The notes under the pieces: generated by a model
Seen by the model: the letters and a program-made list of their open reading frames with translations, nothing else
What the model was told of the DNA's origin: nothing
Databases searched by the model: none
In this document: piece by piece, positions 26,352-33,983 of the stretch
Layout: each line of letters opens with the position of its first letter
Position numbering within the stretch: position 1 is the first letter of the stretch
Assembly (NCBI GenBank): GCA_903902915.1
Contig: CAIUWR010000076.1
Location: forward strand, 1-64,000
Direction: 5' to 3'
Origin: an uncultured Hyphomicrobiales bacterium
GTDB taxonomy: Bacteria; Pseudomonadota; Alphaproteobacteria; Rhizobiales; Beijerinckiaceae
Length of the DNA stretch: 64,000 nucleotides
Made by a program: the position numbers and the translations under genes

Positions 26352-27616
26352 TTGGCTCGGATCTCCGGCGCGAACACTTCGCGCCAGTCTTGCCCCGCCT
26401 TCACGAAATGATCGAAGGGCCGCATGTCCCGATGGGTCTGCGGGTCGGCGCCCGGCGCTTCACCGCCCTTTTCCACGGCGTCTATCGCGCGCAGCAACAT
26501 GGCGCGCATGGTTATGATCGCCCGGTCGGTGGACCCAAGATGTTCGCGGCTACGGTCAACGATAGGGCCCATGCCCTCCTGCAAGGCGAAATCCTGGGTG
26601 TTGATGCCGGTGATGCCGGTAAAGACCTTCTCCTTCTGAAGCCGTCGGTCGATCATATAGTCGTTGGCCTTGTTCTTCTTCAGCCTGTAAGTGCCGGGGA
26701 TCATGTCGTCCGGGCCGCGGCCGTAGAAAATTTCTGTTGCGTCGCGATGGGCCTGATCCACGGGCGTCGTGTCGTCATAGGTGTGATGCCAATTGTAGAC
26801 ATAGGTGGTGTAGTCGTCGATCGGCGCCCAGATATGCCCGTCGAGGGCGGGAGACTTGCGGCGTTCGCCGCTGAATTCGTGAATGCCGCCGCGCATTTGC
26901 TGGAAGGGCATCACATAGTGATACAGGCGCACATAGGTGTCGCCTCCGCCCATCTGGCGCGTGGAAACATAGTTGTAGCCATAGTCCGTCGGATTCACGT
27001 CAAGGCGCGGGGACTTGTCCTTCAGGCGCGGATCGCTCTTGGCGGCCATGTTGTTGTTGTGGGCGTAGGAGGAATGGGCGGTGTCAAGCCCACCTTCCAG
27101 CGCCTGCAAATAATTGCATTCCTGATAGGTCTTCGACACATGCAGGAAGTCGTGCGGGACGCGGGTCCATTCATAGTCCGGCGGCGGGGGCTTGCGGTTG
27201 GGCGGCCCCATATAGGCCCAGACTATGCCGCCGCGTTCTACGGTGGGATAGGCCTTGATCTTCGTCTTTTGTTTCATCACCTCGTTGCCGGGCTCGGTCG
27301 GCATGTCCATGCAGTCGCCGTTGCGATCAAATTTCCAGCCATGATAAGCGCAGCGTAGCCCGCATTCTTCATTACGGCCAAAGAACATGGGAGCCATGCG
27401 ATGTGGGCAATGGGCGTCGACGAGGCCGACAGCCCCATCCGTATCGCGAAACGCCAGCAGATCCTCGCCCAGCAGGCGCACGCGCACCGGCGCACCATCT
27501 TTTTCAGGGACTTCCTCGCAGAGCACGGCTGGCTGCCAGTAGCGGCGGAACAGTTCCCCGGCGGGCGTTCCCGGCCCCACCCGGACCAGGCGTTCGTTTT
27601 GCTCTCGCGTCAGCAC
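26345..27616 (-). CDS. Rieske non-heme iron oxygenase, phthalate dioxygenase type
   Basis: 423 residues. The Rieske cluster ligands are Cys70, His72, Cys89 and His92 (HCPHR and CAYHGW). The mononuclear iron site is Asp178, His181 and His186 in ALEGGLDTAHSSYAH, with Asp342 in NTQDFALQEG as the third ligand. The layout and QALEGG motif place it with the phthalate 4,5-dioxygenase branch of oxygenase alpha subunits, which work with a separate reductase. No ferredoxin or reductase gene is nearby. It heads the leftward operon with the MmgE/PrpD gene. Substrate unknown; an aromatic acid or ether is most likely. Confidence 0.9.
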   Translation of the reverse strand: MLTREQNERLVRVGPGTPAGELFRRYWQPAVLCEEVPEKDGAPVRVRLLGEDLLAFRDTDGAVGLVDAHCPHRMAPMFFGRNEECGLRCAYHGWKFDRNGDCMDMPTEPGNEVMKQKTKIKAYPTVERGGIVWAYMGPPNRKPPPPDYEWTRVPHDFLHVSKTYQECNYLQALEGGLDTAHSSYAHNNNMAAKSDPRLKDKSPRLDVNPTDYGYNYVSTRQMGGGDTYVRLYHYVMPFQQMRGGIHEFSGERRKSPALDGHIWAPIDDYTTYVYNWHHTYDDTTPVDQAHRDATEIFYGRGPDDMIPGTYRLKKNKANDYMIDRRLQKEKVFTGITGINTQDFALQEGMGPIVDRSREHLGSTDRAIITMRAMLLRAIDAVEKGGEAPGADPQTHRDMRPFDHFVKAGQDWREVFAPEIRAKW

Positions 27617-27899
27617 GGCGTTTTCTCCCCGATTTATGTCGACTTTCGTTGACGAAATGCCGATTGGACCGACAATTTGCCTCCGCGGCTCGTTCTTGAC
27701 AAGCGCTGTTATTCAGCACCTCGGAGCGCCGCCAGCCTGAGAGGGCTCAAGCTTCGCCTTTGATCAATATCGATAGCTCCTAAAGACCATGGTCGAGCAC
27801 GCAGGCCCGCCCACGCTCCGTTAGGCGCTATCGTCGCAAGCAACCGCCTAAAATGGCGCGCAAGCAACCCGCCAAACAGCGTGTCTCGAAGAGGCCAGA

Positions 27900-30800
27900 T
27901 TAAAGGAGCGCTATCTGCTGATAAGCCGATAGCGCCTGTATCTGTTGTGGAGACAAAGCCACAACTTGTTTTTGCGTCCACATTGCAATTTGCGCCGTGG
28001 TGAGGGCCGCCTCCTGATCCGTGGAGAAAGAGGCGATCTGGGAGGTCGTCAAACTGGCGACTTGCGACGCCGTAAGGGCCGCGATGGAATCGGGCGTGAG
28101 CGCGGCGAATTGTGACGACGTCAGACGGCGCAGCGCTGCGGCCGAGAGGGACTGGATTTGACCCGTCGTCAGGCCACCGATCTCTGCTGTCGTCAGGGCG
28201 ACGACTTGCTGTGCGGTCAAGGCGCCGATCTGCGCGGAACTCAAGGCCGCGACCTCGTCCGATCCTAACGCCTGAATTTGCGATGTCGTAAGCCCCTTGA
28301 GGCCAGCAATCGAGAGCGCCCCGACCTGATCGGCGGCCAGAGCACCGATCTCTGACGTCGTCAAACTGCCCACTTCATTTTTAGTGAGGGCAGCGACTTG
28401 CGCCGTAGTGAGCGCCGCCTCCTGATCGGTGGAGAAAGCGGCGATCTGGGAGGTCGTCAAACTGGCGACTTGCGACGGCGTGAGGGCCGCGATGGAATCA
28501 GGCGTGAGCGCGGCGAATTGTGACGACGTCAGGCCGCGCAGCGCCGCAGCCGAGAGAGACTGGATTTGACCCGTCGTCAGGCCAGCGATCTCTGCCGTCG
28601 TCAAGGCGACGATTTGCGGCGCGGTCAAGGCGCCGATCTGCGCTGAGCTCAGGGCCGCGACCTCGTCCGCCCCCAACGCCTGAATTTGCGATGTCGTAAG
28701 CCCCTTGAGGCCCGCAACCGAAAGCGCCCCGACCTGATCATCAGCCAGAGCCCCGATCTCGGACGTCGTCAAACTGCCCACTTCCATCTTGGTGAGGGCC
28801 GCGACTTGCGCCGTGGTGAGGGCGGCTTCCTGGTCGGTGGAGAAGGAGGCGATCTGGGAGGTCGTCAAACTGGCGACTTGCGACGCCGTGAAGGCCGCGA
28901 TGGAATCGGGCGTGAGCGCCGCGAATTGTGACGACGTCAGGCCGCGCAGCGCGGCTGCTGAGAGTGACTGGATTTGCCCCGTCGTCAGGCCCGCGATCTC
29001 AGCTGTCGTCAAGGCGACGACTTGCGGCGCGGTCAAGGCGCCGATCTGCGCGGCGCTCAAGGCCGCGACCTCGTCCGCCCCAAACGCCTGAATTTGCGAT
29101 GTCGAAAGCCCCTTGAGGCCCGCAACCGAGAGCGCCCCGACCTGATCATCAGTCAGAGCCCCAATCTCTGACGTCGTCAAACTGCCCACTTCCATCTTGG
29201 TGAGGGCCGCCACTTGCGCCGTGGTGAGCGCGGCCTCCTGATCGGTGGAGAAAGCGGCGATCTGGGAGGTCGTCAAACTGGCCACTTGAGAGACCGTGAA
29301 GGCCGCGATGGAATCAGGCGTGAGGGCCGCGAATTGTGACGACGTCAGGCCGCGCAGCGCCGCAGCCGAGAGAGACTGGATTTGACCCGTCGTCAGGCCA
29401 GCGATCTCTGCCGTCGTCAAGGCGACGATTTGCGGCGCGGTCAAGGCGCCGATCTGCGCGGAGCTCAAGGCCGCAACTTCGTCCGCCCCTAACGCCTGAA
29501 TTTGCGATGTCGTCAGGCCCTTGAGGCCTGCAACCGAAAGCGCTCCAACCTGATCGGCGGTCAGAGCCCCGATCTCGGACGTCGCGAAGCTGCCGACTTC
29601 ATTTTTAGTGAGGGCCGCGACTTGCGCCGTGGTGAGGGCCGCTTCCTGGTCGGTGGAGAAAGCGGCGATCTGGGAGGTCGTCAAACTGGCCACTTGCGAG
29701 ACCGTGAAGGCCGCGATGGAATCGGGCGTGAGGGCCGCGAATTGTGACGATGTCAGACCACGCAGCGCCGCAGCCGAGAGGGACTGGATTTGCCCCGTCG
29801 TCAGGCCAGCGATCTCAGCTGTCGTCAAGGCGACGATTTGCGGCGCGGTCAAGGCGCCGATCTGCGCGGAACTCAAGGCCGCAACCTCGTCAGCGCCCAA
29901 CGCCTGAATTTGCGATGTCGTCAGGCCCTTGAGGCCCGCAATCGAGAGCGCCCCGACCTGATCGGCGGCCAGAGCACCTATCTCGGACGTCGTGAAGCTG
30001 CCCACTTCATTTTTAGTGAGGGCCGCGACTTGCGCCGTGGTGAGGGCCGCCTCCTGGTCCGTGGAGAAAGCGGCGATCTGGGACGTCGTCAAACTGGCGA
30101 CTTGCGACGCCGTGAAGGCCGCGATGGAATCGGGCGTGAGCGCGGCGAATTGTGACGACGTCAGACCGCGCAGCGCCGCCGCCGAGAGGGACTGGATTTG
30201 CCCCGTCGTCAGGCCAGCGATCTCTGCTGTCGTCAAGGCGACGATTTGCGGCGCGGTCAAGGCGCCGATCTGCGCTGAGCTCAAGGCCGCGACCTCGTCC
30301 GCCCCCAACGCCTGAATTTGCGATGTCGTCAGGCCCTTGAGGCCCGCAATCGAGAGCGCCCCGACCTGATCGGCGGCCAGAGCACCTATCTCGGACGTCG
30401 TGAAGCTGCCCACTTCCATCTTGGTGAGGGCCCCGACTTGCGCCGTGGTGAGGGCCGCTTCCTGGTCGGTGGAGAAGGAGGCGATCTGGGAGGTCGTCAA
30501 ACTGGCCACTTGCGAGACCGTGAAGGCCGCGATGGAATCGGGCGTGAGCGCCGCGAATTGTGACGACGTCAGACCACGAAGCGCAGCTGCCGAGAGGGAC
30601 TGGATTTGGCCCGTCGTCAGGCCGGCGATCTCTGCTGTCGTCAAGGCGACGATTTGCGGCGCGGTCAATGCGCCGATCTGCGCGGAGCTCAGGGCCGCAA
30701 CCTCGTCCGCCCCTAAAGCCTGAATTTGCGAAGTCGTAAGCCCCTTGAGGCCCGCAACCGAAAGCGCCCCGACTTGATCGGCGGTCAGAGCCCCGATCTC

Positions 30801-31097
30801 GGACGTCGTCAAACTGCCCACTTCAATCTTGGTGAGGGCCGCGACTTGCGCCGTGGTGAGCGCGGCCTCTTGGTCTGACGACAATGAGGCGATCTGCGCC
30901 GTGCTCAAGGTGCTGATTTGCGTGGTCGTGAGCAGAGCAATCGCATCCGCCAACACGGAAGCGAACTGTTCCGTCGTGAAGCTACTAAGTGAGGTCGCCC
31001 CACTCAAAGCGCCCGAATGTGAATTTGTAACGGAAGAAACAGTCACGACGGAACCCTTCAGGCGGACTTGGAATGACCCTAGTCCGTCGCGCAGCAT
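27900..31097 (-). CDS. Giant octapeptide-repeat protein (LTxxQIxA repeats)
   Basis: 1065 residues, almost entirely eight-residue units of the form L-[TS]-x-x-[QE]-[IVL]-x-[AGS]. Seventeen successive octads make a 136-residue block, and seven blocks follow one another with few substitutions. A unique N-terminus of about 45 residues and a divergent C-terminal cap (MWTQKQVVALSPQQIQ) flank them. No signal peptide or anchor is visible from the ATG at 31097, whose ribosome site is weak. Thr/Ser followed three residues later by Gln/Glu is a helix capping box, so each octad may be a short helix in a superhelical solenoid; beta-solenoid is the alternative. Similar repeats occur in proteins loosely labelled surface or haem-utilisation proteins. 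It lies behind an autotransporter-like gene on the same strand. Confidence 0.75.
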   Translation of the reverse strand: MLRDGLGSFQVRLKGSVVTVSSVTNSHSGALSGATSLSSFTTEQFASVLADAIALLTTTQISTLSTAQIASLSSDQEAALTTAQVAALTKIEVGSLTTSEIGALTADQVGALSVAGLKGLTTSQIQALGADEVAALSSAQIGALTAPQIVALTTAEIAGLTTGQIQSLSAAALRGLTSSQFAALTPDSIAAFTVSQVASLTTSQIASFSTDQEAALTTAQVGALTKMEVGSFTTSEIGALAADQVGALSIAGLKGLTTSQIQALGADEVAALSSAQIGALTAPQIVALTTAEIAGLTTGQIQSLSAAALRGLTSSQFAALTPDSIAAFTASQVASLTTSQIAAFSTDQEAALTTAQVAALTKNEVGSFTTSEIGALAADQVGALSIAGLKGLTTSQIQALGADEVAALSSAQIGALTAPQIVALTTAEIAGLTTGQIQSLSAAALRGLTSSQFAALTPDSIAAFTVSQVASLTTSQIAAFSTDQEAALTTAQVAALTKNEVGSFATSEIGALTADQVGALSVAGLKGLTTSQIQALGADEVAALSSAQIGALTAPQIVALTTAEIAGLTTGQIQSLSAAALRGLTSSQFAALTPDSIAAFTVSQVASLTTSQIAAFSTDQEAALTTAQVAALTKMEVGSLTTSEIGALTDDQVGALSVAGLKGLSTSQIQAFGADEVAALSAAQIGALTAPQVVALTTAEIAGLTTGQIQSLSAAALRGLTSSQFAALTPDSIAAFTASQVASLTTSQIASFSTDQEAALTTAQVAALTKMEVGSLTTSEIGALADDQVGALSVAGLKGLTTSQIQALGADEVAALSSAQIGALTAPQIVALTTAEIAGLTTGQIQSLSAAALRGLTSSQFAALTPDSIAALTPSQVASLTTSQIAAFSTDQEAALTTAQVAALTKNEVGSLTTSEIGALAADQVGALSIAGLKGLTTSQIQALGSDEVAALSSAQIGALTAQQVVALTTAEIGGLTTGQIQSLSAAALRRLTSSQFAALTPDSIAALTASQVASLTTSQIASFSTDQEAALTTAQIAMWTQKQVVALSPQQIQALSAYQQIALL
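28015..30870 (-). repeat. Seven tandem copies of a 408-bp coding repeat
   Basis: A landmark 17-mer that starts tgaatttgcgatgtcgt (with one substitution in one copy) recurs at 28273, 28681, 29089, 29497, 29905, 30313 and 30721, exactly 408 bp apart each time. 408 bp equals 136 codons, or 17 octads. Copies differ by scattered substitutions but no length changes, so the frame and octad register are kept. This points to unequal crossover with purifying selection on length. Confidence 0.9.
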
Positions 31098-31304
31098 TTT
31101 TCATGCCAAAGCTTTGTTCCCAATGGCTGAGGCGCCTGAGCAGATACAGTGGTCAATGCCTGCTTGTAGCGTTCGCCGCCGATTAGGGCGCAAAGTCCCA
31201 TGGAGCGCTCATCGAAAGATGCAGCCGGAACTATTCGATAATGATGACGTCGCCACCAAAGCTGGATATGAGCGACCTAAGCGAACACCGCAATAAACAT
31301 GCGT

Positions 31305-31328
31305 CTCCGGGCCCCATCGGGCCCGGAG
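31305..31328 (-). terminator. Strong hairpin after the autotransporter barrel gene
   Basis: CTCCGGGCCC-CATC-GGGCCCGGAG is a perfect ten-pair stem with a four-base loop, 53 bases beyond the barrel ORF stop and about 208 bases ahead of the repeat gene. There is no long T-run on the minus strand. It probably ends or attenuates the autotransporter transcript. Confidence 0.5.
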
Positions 31329-31380
31329 ATTTGAATGTAATATCCCCGGATCCGCCTCCACCTGTCGTCAGGAGGGAGGC

Positions 31381-32418
31381 TTAAAATCTGACGGTCAGGC
31401 TCAGCTCGCCGCTATTGGAGTTTCTTGTTGACGAGCGAACGAAGGACGCCTTCGCGCCCAGCTCGACGGCATTATCTAGCCTGCCTCGCAAACCAAGATC
31501 GTAACGGGTCAGGTTCGCCGCGGGCGAGATGCCGTCAACCCGCCAATAGTAACCCGGCGCCGCAAGCGACGACGCAATCAAGCTTCGCTGCAAGCTCGCT
31601 TCGTGCGACCAGCTGACCTTCGCCATGGGGCTGATCTGGTAGCCAGCCACTTCGAATAACGAATCCAGTTGAATGCCCGAAGACGTGAGGCGCGACATCT
31701 GTCGCATCGTTTCGAAGCGGTTTCCATATACCGTATTGTCTTCATTGTAGGCGGGCTGGCTCAACTCGTCGATTTGCGCGGCGACGAAAGGAGTGATCCC
31801 GAGGAACCCAAGTTGTCGACGCATGCCGACCTCACTCTTGCCTCCAAGCGCTGTAGTGTCATGTGACGCGGCGACCATGTTCCCTAAAGCGTAGCGTGTG
31901 TAGTCATTGACGAAAGCGCCTACTGAAACGGCGCCCTTCAAGTAGAGGCCGACGTCAGAGGTCACGGCGCCATAAGCGGCGAAATTGGCGCCGGTCACGG
32001 AGCCCGATGTCCAGCGGTCAGCCACATCGAAGTTCGACGAGCCGATCCCGGCCGCCAAGCCTAGCATCAGATAAGGCTGCACAAGCTTCTCATATCCGCC
32101 CGTTAGATTATAGGCGCCGGCGAAGCTGGAAGCAGAATTGCTGTTGCCGTCCTGCCAGACATTCAGGCGCGAGGCCGAAGCCCACACGCGTTCAAGCTTC
32201 TTGCACTCCACGCGCGTCGCTTCATAGGGTTCACGTGAGCAGTTCGCCAACGAGTCCGTATCATTCAGAACCGCGTCGAAGAATTGAGACCGCATGTCGA
32301 ATGTCGCTTGCTGGGTCGCTGTCGTTCCCTCGCCAGTCAATGAATCGTAGGCCTTCTTCAGATCGTCGCAGTTGGAGATTTGAAACAGCTGATTGGCGAT
32401 GATCTGGTAATTCGGCAC
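31381..32418 (-). CDS. Autotransporter beta-barrel domain (downstream piece of a frameshifted gene)
   Basis: The open frame gives 345 residues from a GTG at 32418, but protein-like sequence continues upstream in this frame to about 32464 (NRLNLGNTINDIQTDG). Residues about 90-345 are alternating amphipathic strands such as GLAAGIGSSNFDV and LYLKGAVSVGAFVNDY, ending SGELSLTVRF; a terminal Phe is typical of barrels recognised by the BAM complex. The N-terminal 80 residues, with two Cys-containing segments, would be the linker. The passenger part lies upstream in another frame. As written, this piece has no signal peptide and could not reach the outer membrane alone. Confidence 0.7.
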   Translation of the reverse strand: MPNYQIIANQLFQISNCDDLKKAYDSLTGEGTTATQQATFDMRSQFFDAVLNDTDSLANCSREPYEATRVECKKLERVWASASRLNVWQDGNSNSASSFAGAYNLTGGYEKLVQPYLMLGLAAGIGSSNFDVADRWTSGSVTGANFAAYGAVTSDVGLYLKGAVSVGAFVNDYTRYALGNMVAASHDTTALGGKSEVGMRRQLGFLGITPFVAAQIDELSQPAYNEDNTVYGNRFETMRQMSRLTSSGIQLDSLFEVAGYQISPMAKVSWSHEASLQRSLIASSLAAPGYYWRVDGISPAANLTRYDLGLRGRLDNAVELGAKASFVRSSTRNSNSGELSLTVRF

Positions 32419-33533
32419 GCCATCTGTCTGGATGTCGTTGATGGTGTTGCCCAGGTTGAGCCGGTTATGCCAGCGCCGCCCGCGCCGCCATATCCACCGA
32501 TGCCGCCGATCCCCGCGTCACCCCCTTGGCCACCGGTCGAACGCAAAGAAAACGCCACGACGCCGTTGCCGGGTACGTTGATGGACGAAGCATTGATGTT
32601 CATTGAAACAGGAACGCCACCGACGCCCGCCAGTCCATTGACGCCGGACGGAACAAGACCGCTCACCTGACTGGTGGTCAATGTCGAAGAACCTGTCGTG
32701 AGAAGGTTCACCGAAAGTCCGCCAACCGTCACCACATTGGTGGGCGACGGCGTTTGAGGGGCGCCGTTTATCGTGTAGATCGCATCCTGCGAGGTCGCCC
32801 CGAGCGGGGTGTAGGTCACGCCGTTGTAGGTTGTCGCCGCAGGCGGCATGAAGGTAAGACCCGTGACACCGACGGGGCCAGCGAGAAGCGCGCCGCTCCC
32901 ATCACGCGCCTGCGTGACCAGCGTAAAATCGTGGCCAGAGCCTGACGGACCGACAACCGTCAGCACGGGATCGCTGCCGACTCGCGTGCTGATCGTTGCG
33001 GTAAATCCAGTCTGCGTGTTGATCGCATCCCTGACGTCTGCAAGCGTCTTGCCCGCCGGAATGTTCAGAACGGTGGCGCTTCCCCCCTGCGGCGTCAGAA
33101 TGACGTCGAACGCATTGCCCCCGTTCAACGCCTGACCTGCGGTTGGACTCGCGCTTAGCTGCATTGCGCTGGCGAGTTGGGTCACTGTGATCGGATAGGC
33201 GCCATTCGTGGGCGTCGTACCCACGACCTGACTGGCGCTCAACACGGCGTTATTGCTGTTGGTGATGCTTAGCGCCGCGGAACCACCCAAGGCGTCTTGG
33301 CCGTTCGAGCCATTATAGGTGGAGTACGAGCCGAAACTGTATATGGCGGCGCAAGCGGCGCCCCAGGACATCTGGTTGCAGTTATATCCAGCGGAACTGC
33401 CCTGCGCTCCGGCAGGCCCGGTTCCCGGCGAGCCCGTCCTGGGGGCGGCTGTCGGCGTCGTTGCGACCTGAATTGTCGGCGTCGAATAGCTGGGATCCGT
33501 GGCGAATGCAGGCTGGGCGAACGCAGCCGTCAA
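32358..33533 (-). CDS. Autotransporter passenger domain (upstream piece of a frameshifted gene)
   Basis: 391 codons from a TTG at 33533; meaningful sequence stops near 32465, after which the frame runs into unrelated residues. The frame is open upstream to 33572 and there encodes a classic signal core (AATLAVLLTAAFAQPAFA), but the only in-frame ATG (33579-33581) is followed by GGA and TAA. The passenger includes TLADVRDAINTQTGFTATI, reminiscent of flagellar-cap/hook-associated folds, and a Gly-rich tail before the break. It also holds one octad, STLTTSQVSGL, like those of the repeat protein downstream. A one-base loss or two-base gain near 32464-32475 would restore one protein of about 710 residues. 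Confidence 0.65.
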   Translation of the reverse strand: MTAAFAQPAFATDPSYSTPTIQVATTPTAAPRTGSPGTGPAGAQGSSAGYNCNQMSWGAACAAIYSFGSYSTYNGSNGQDALGGSAALSITNSNNAVLSASQVVGTTPTNGAYPITVTQLASAMQLSASPTAGQALNGGNAFDVILTPQGGSATVLNIPAGKTLADVRDAINTQTGFTATISTRVGSDPVLTVVGPSGSGHDFTLVTQARDGSGALLAGPVGVTGLTFMPPAATTYNGVTYTPLGATSQDAIYTINGAPQTPSPTNVVTVGGLSVNLLTTGSSTLTTSQVSGLVPSGVNGLAGVGGVPVSMNINASSINVPGNGVVAFSLRSTGGQGGDAGIGGIGGYGGAGGAGITGSTWATPSTTSRQMACRITRSSPISCFKSPTATI

Positions 33534-33983
33534 AAGGACGGCAAGGGTGGCGGCGCATCGAAGCTGCGTCGATTATCCCATTGAGTATTGCTTCGCGTTC
33601 AAGCGGACACGAGCACAGCAAACACTGCCAATCATATGCATAGATCTCTCGCCATCCAATTTAGTAACTTTTCATGTTACAAAATTATGCCTACGAATTG
33701 TTCTAACATTTACGATTTGTAAACGAAATGACTTTTCATCATGAAAATTGACGATGAACATAATCGCTGCATTTTCGGGAAGGCGTCATAGGCCCAGTTT
33801 TACTCGGGATCGCCCCGCGCGACTGAGACGACACTTACAGTCACGCGCGCTGCCTGAAGCCACTGCATGAGCTTACGCACGAGGAACTCATCGCGAGCGT
33901 GTGGACAAATGAGTCGACGAGCTGCGAATGCGATTCGCACCGATTCTCCACGACGCAACGGCGGGCGAAGGCCTCGCCCTCAT
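33534..33983. other. Intergenic region upstream of the autotransporter gene
   Basis: 450 bp between the dnaE2 stop and the autotransporter frame. Bases about 33640-33775 are strikingly AT-rich compared with the rest of the window, with runs such as TTACAAAATTATG, and probably carry the promoter. Bases 33790-33980 are GC-rich with no convincing gene on either strand. Confidence 0.4.

Noticed and set aside
26390-27358. 322-codon plus-strand frame opposite the Rieske oxygenase
   Set aside because: Antisense to a gene with all metal ligands; sequence is repetitive Val/Gly/His with no family.
28686-30723. Numerous plus-strand open frames of 60-121 codons across the repeat region
   Set aside because: They recur every 408 bp because they are antisense shadows of the repeat gene; composition is Arg/Ser/Pro-rich with no domain.
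28015-30870. Possible CRISPR or satellite array
   Set aside because: Repeats are 408 bp, adjacent, coding and in frame; there are no short repeats with unique spacers.
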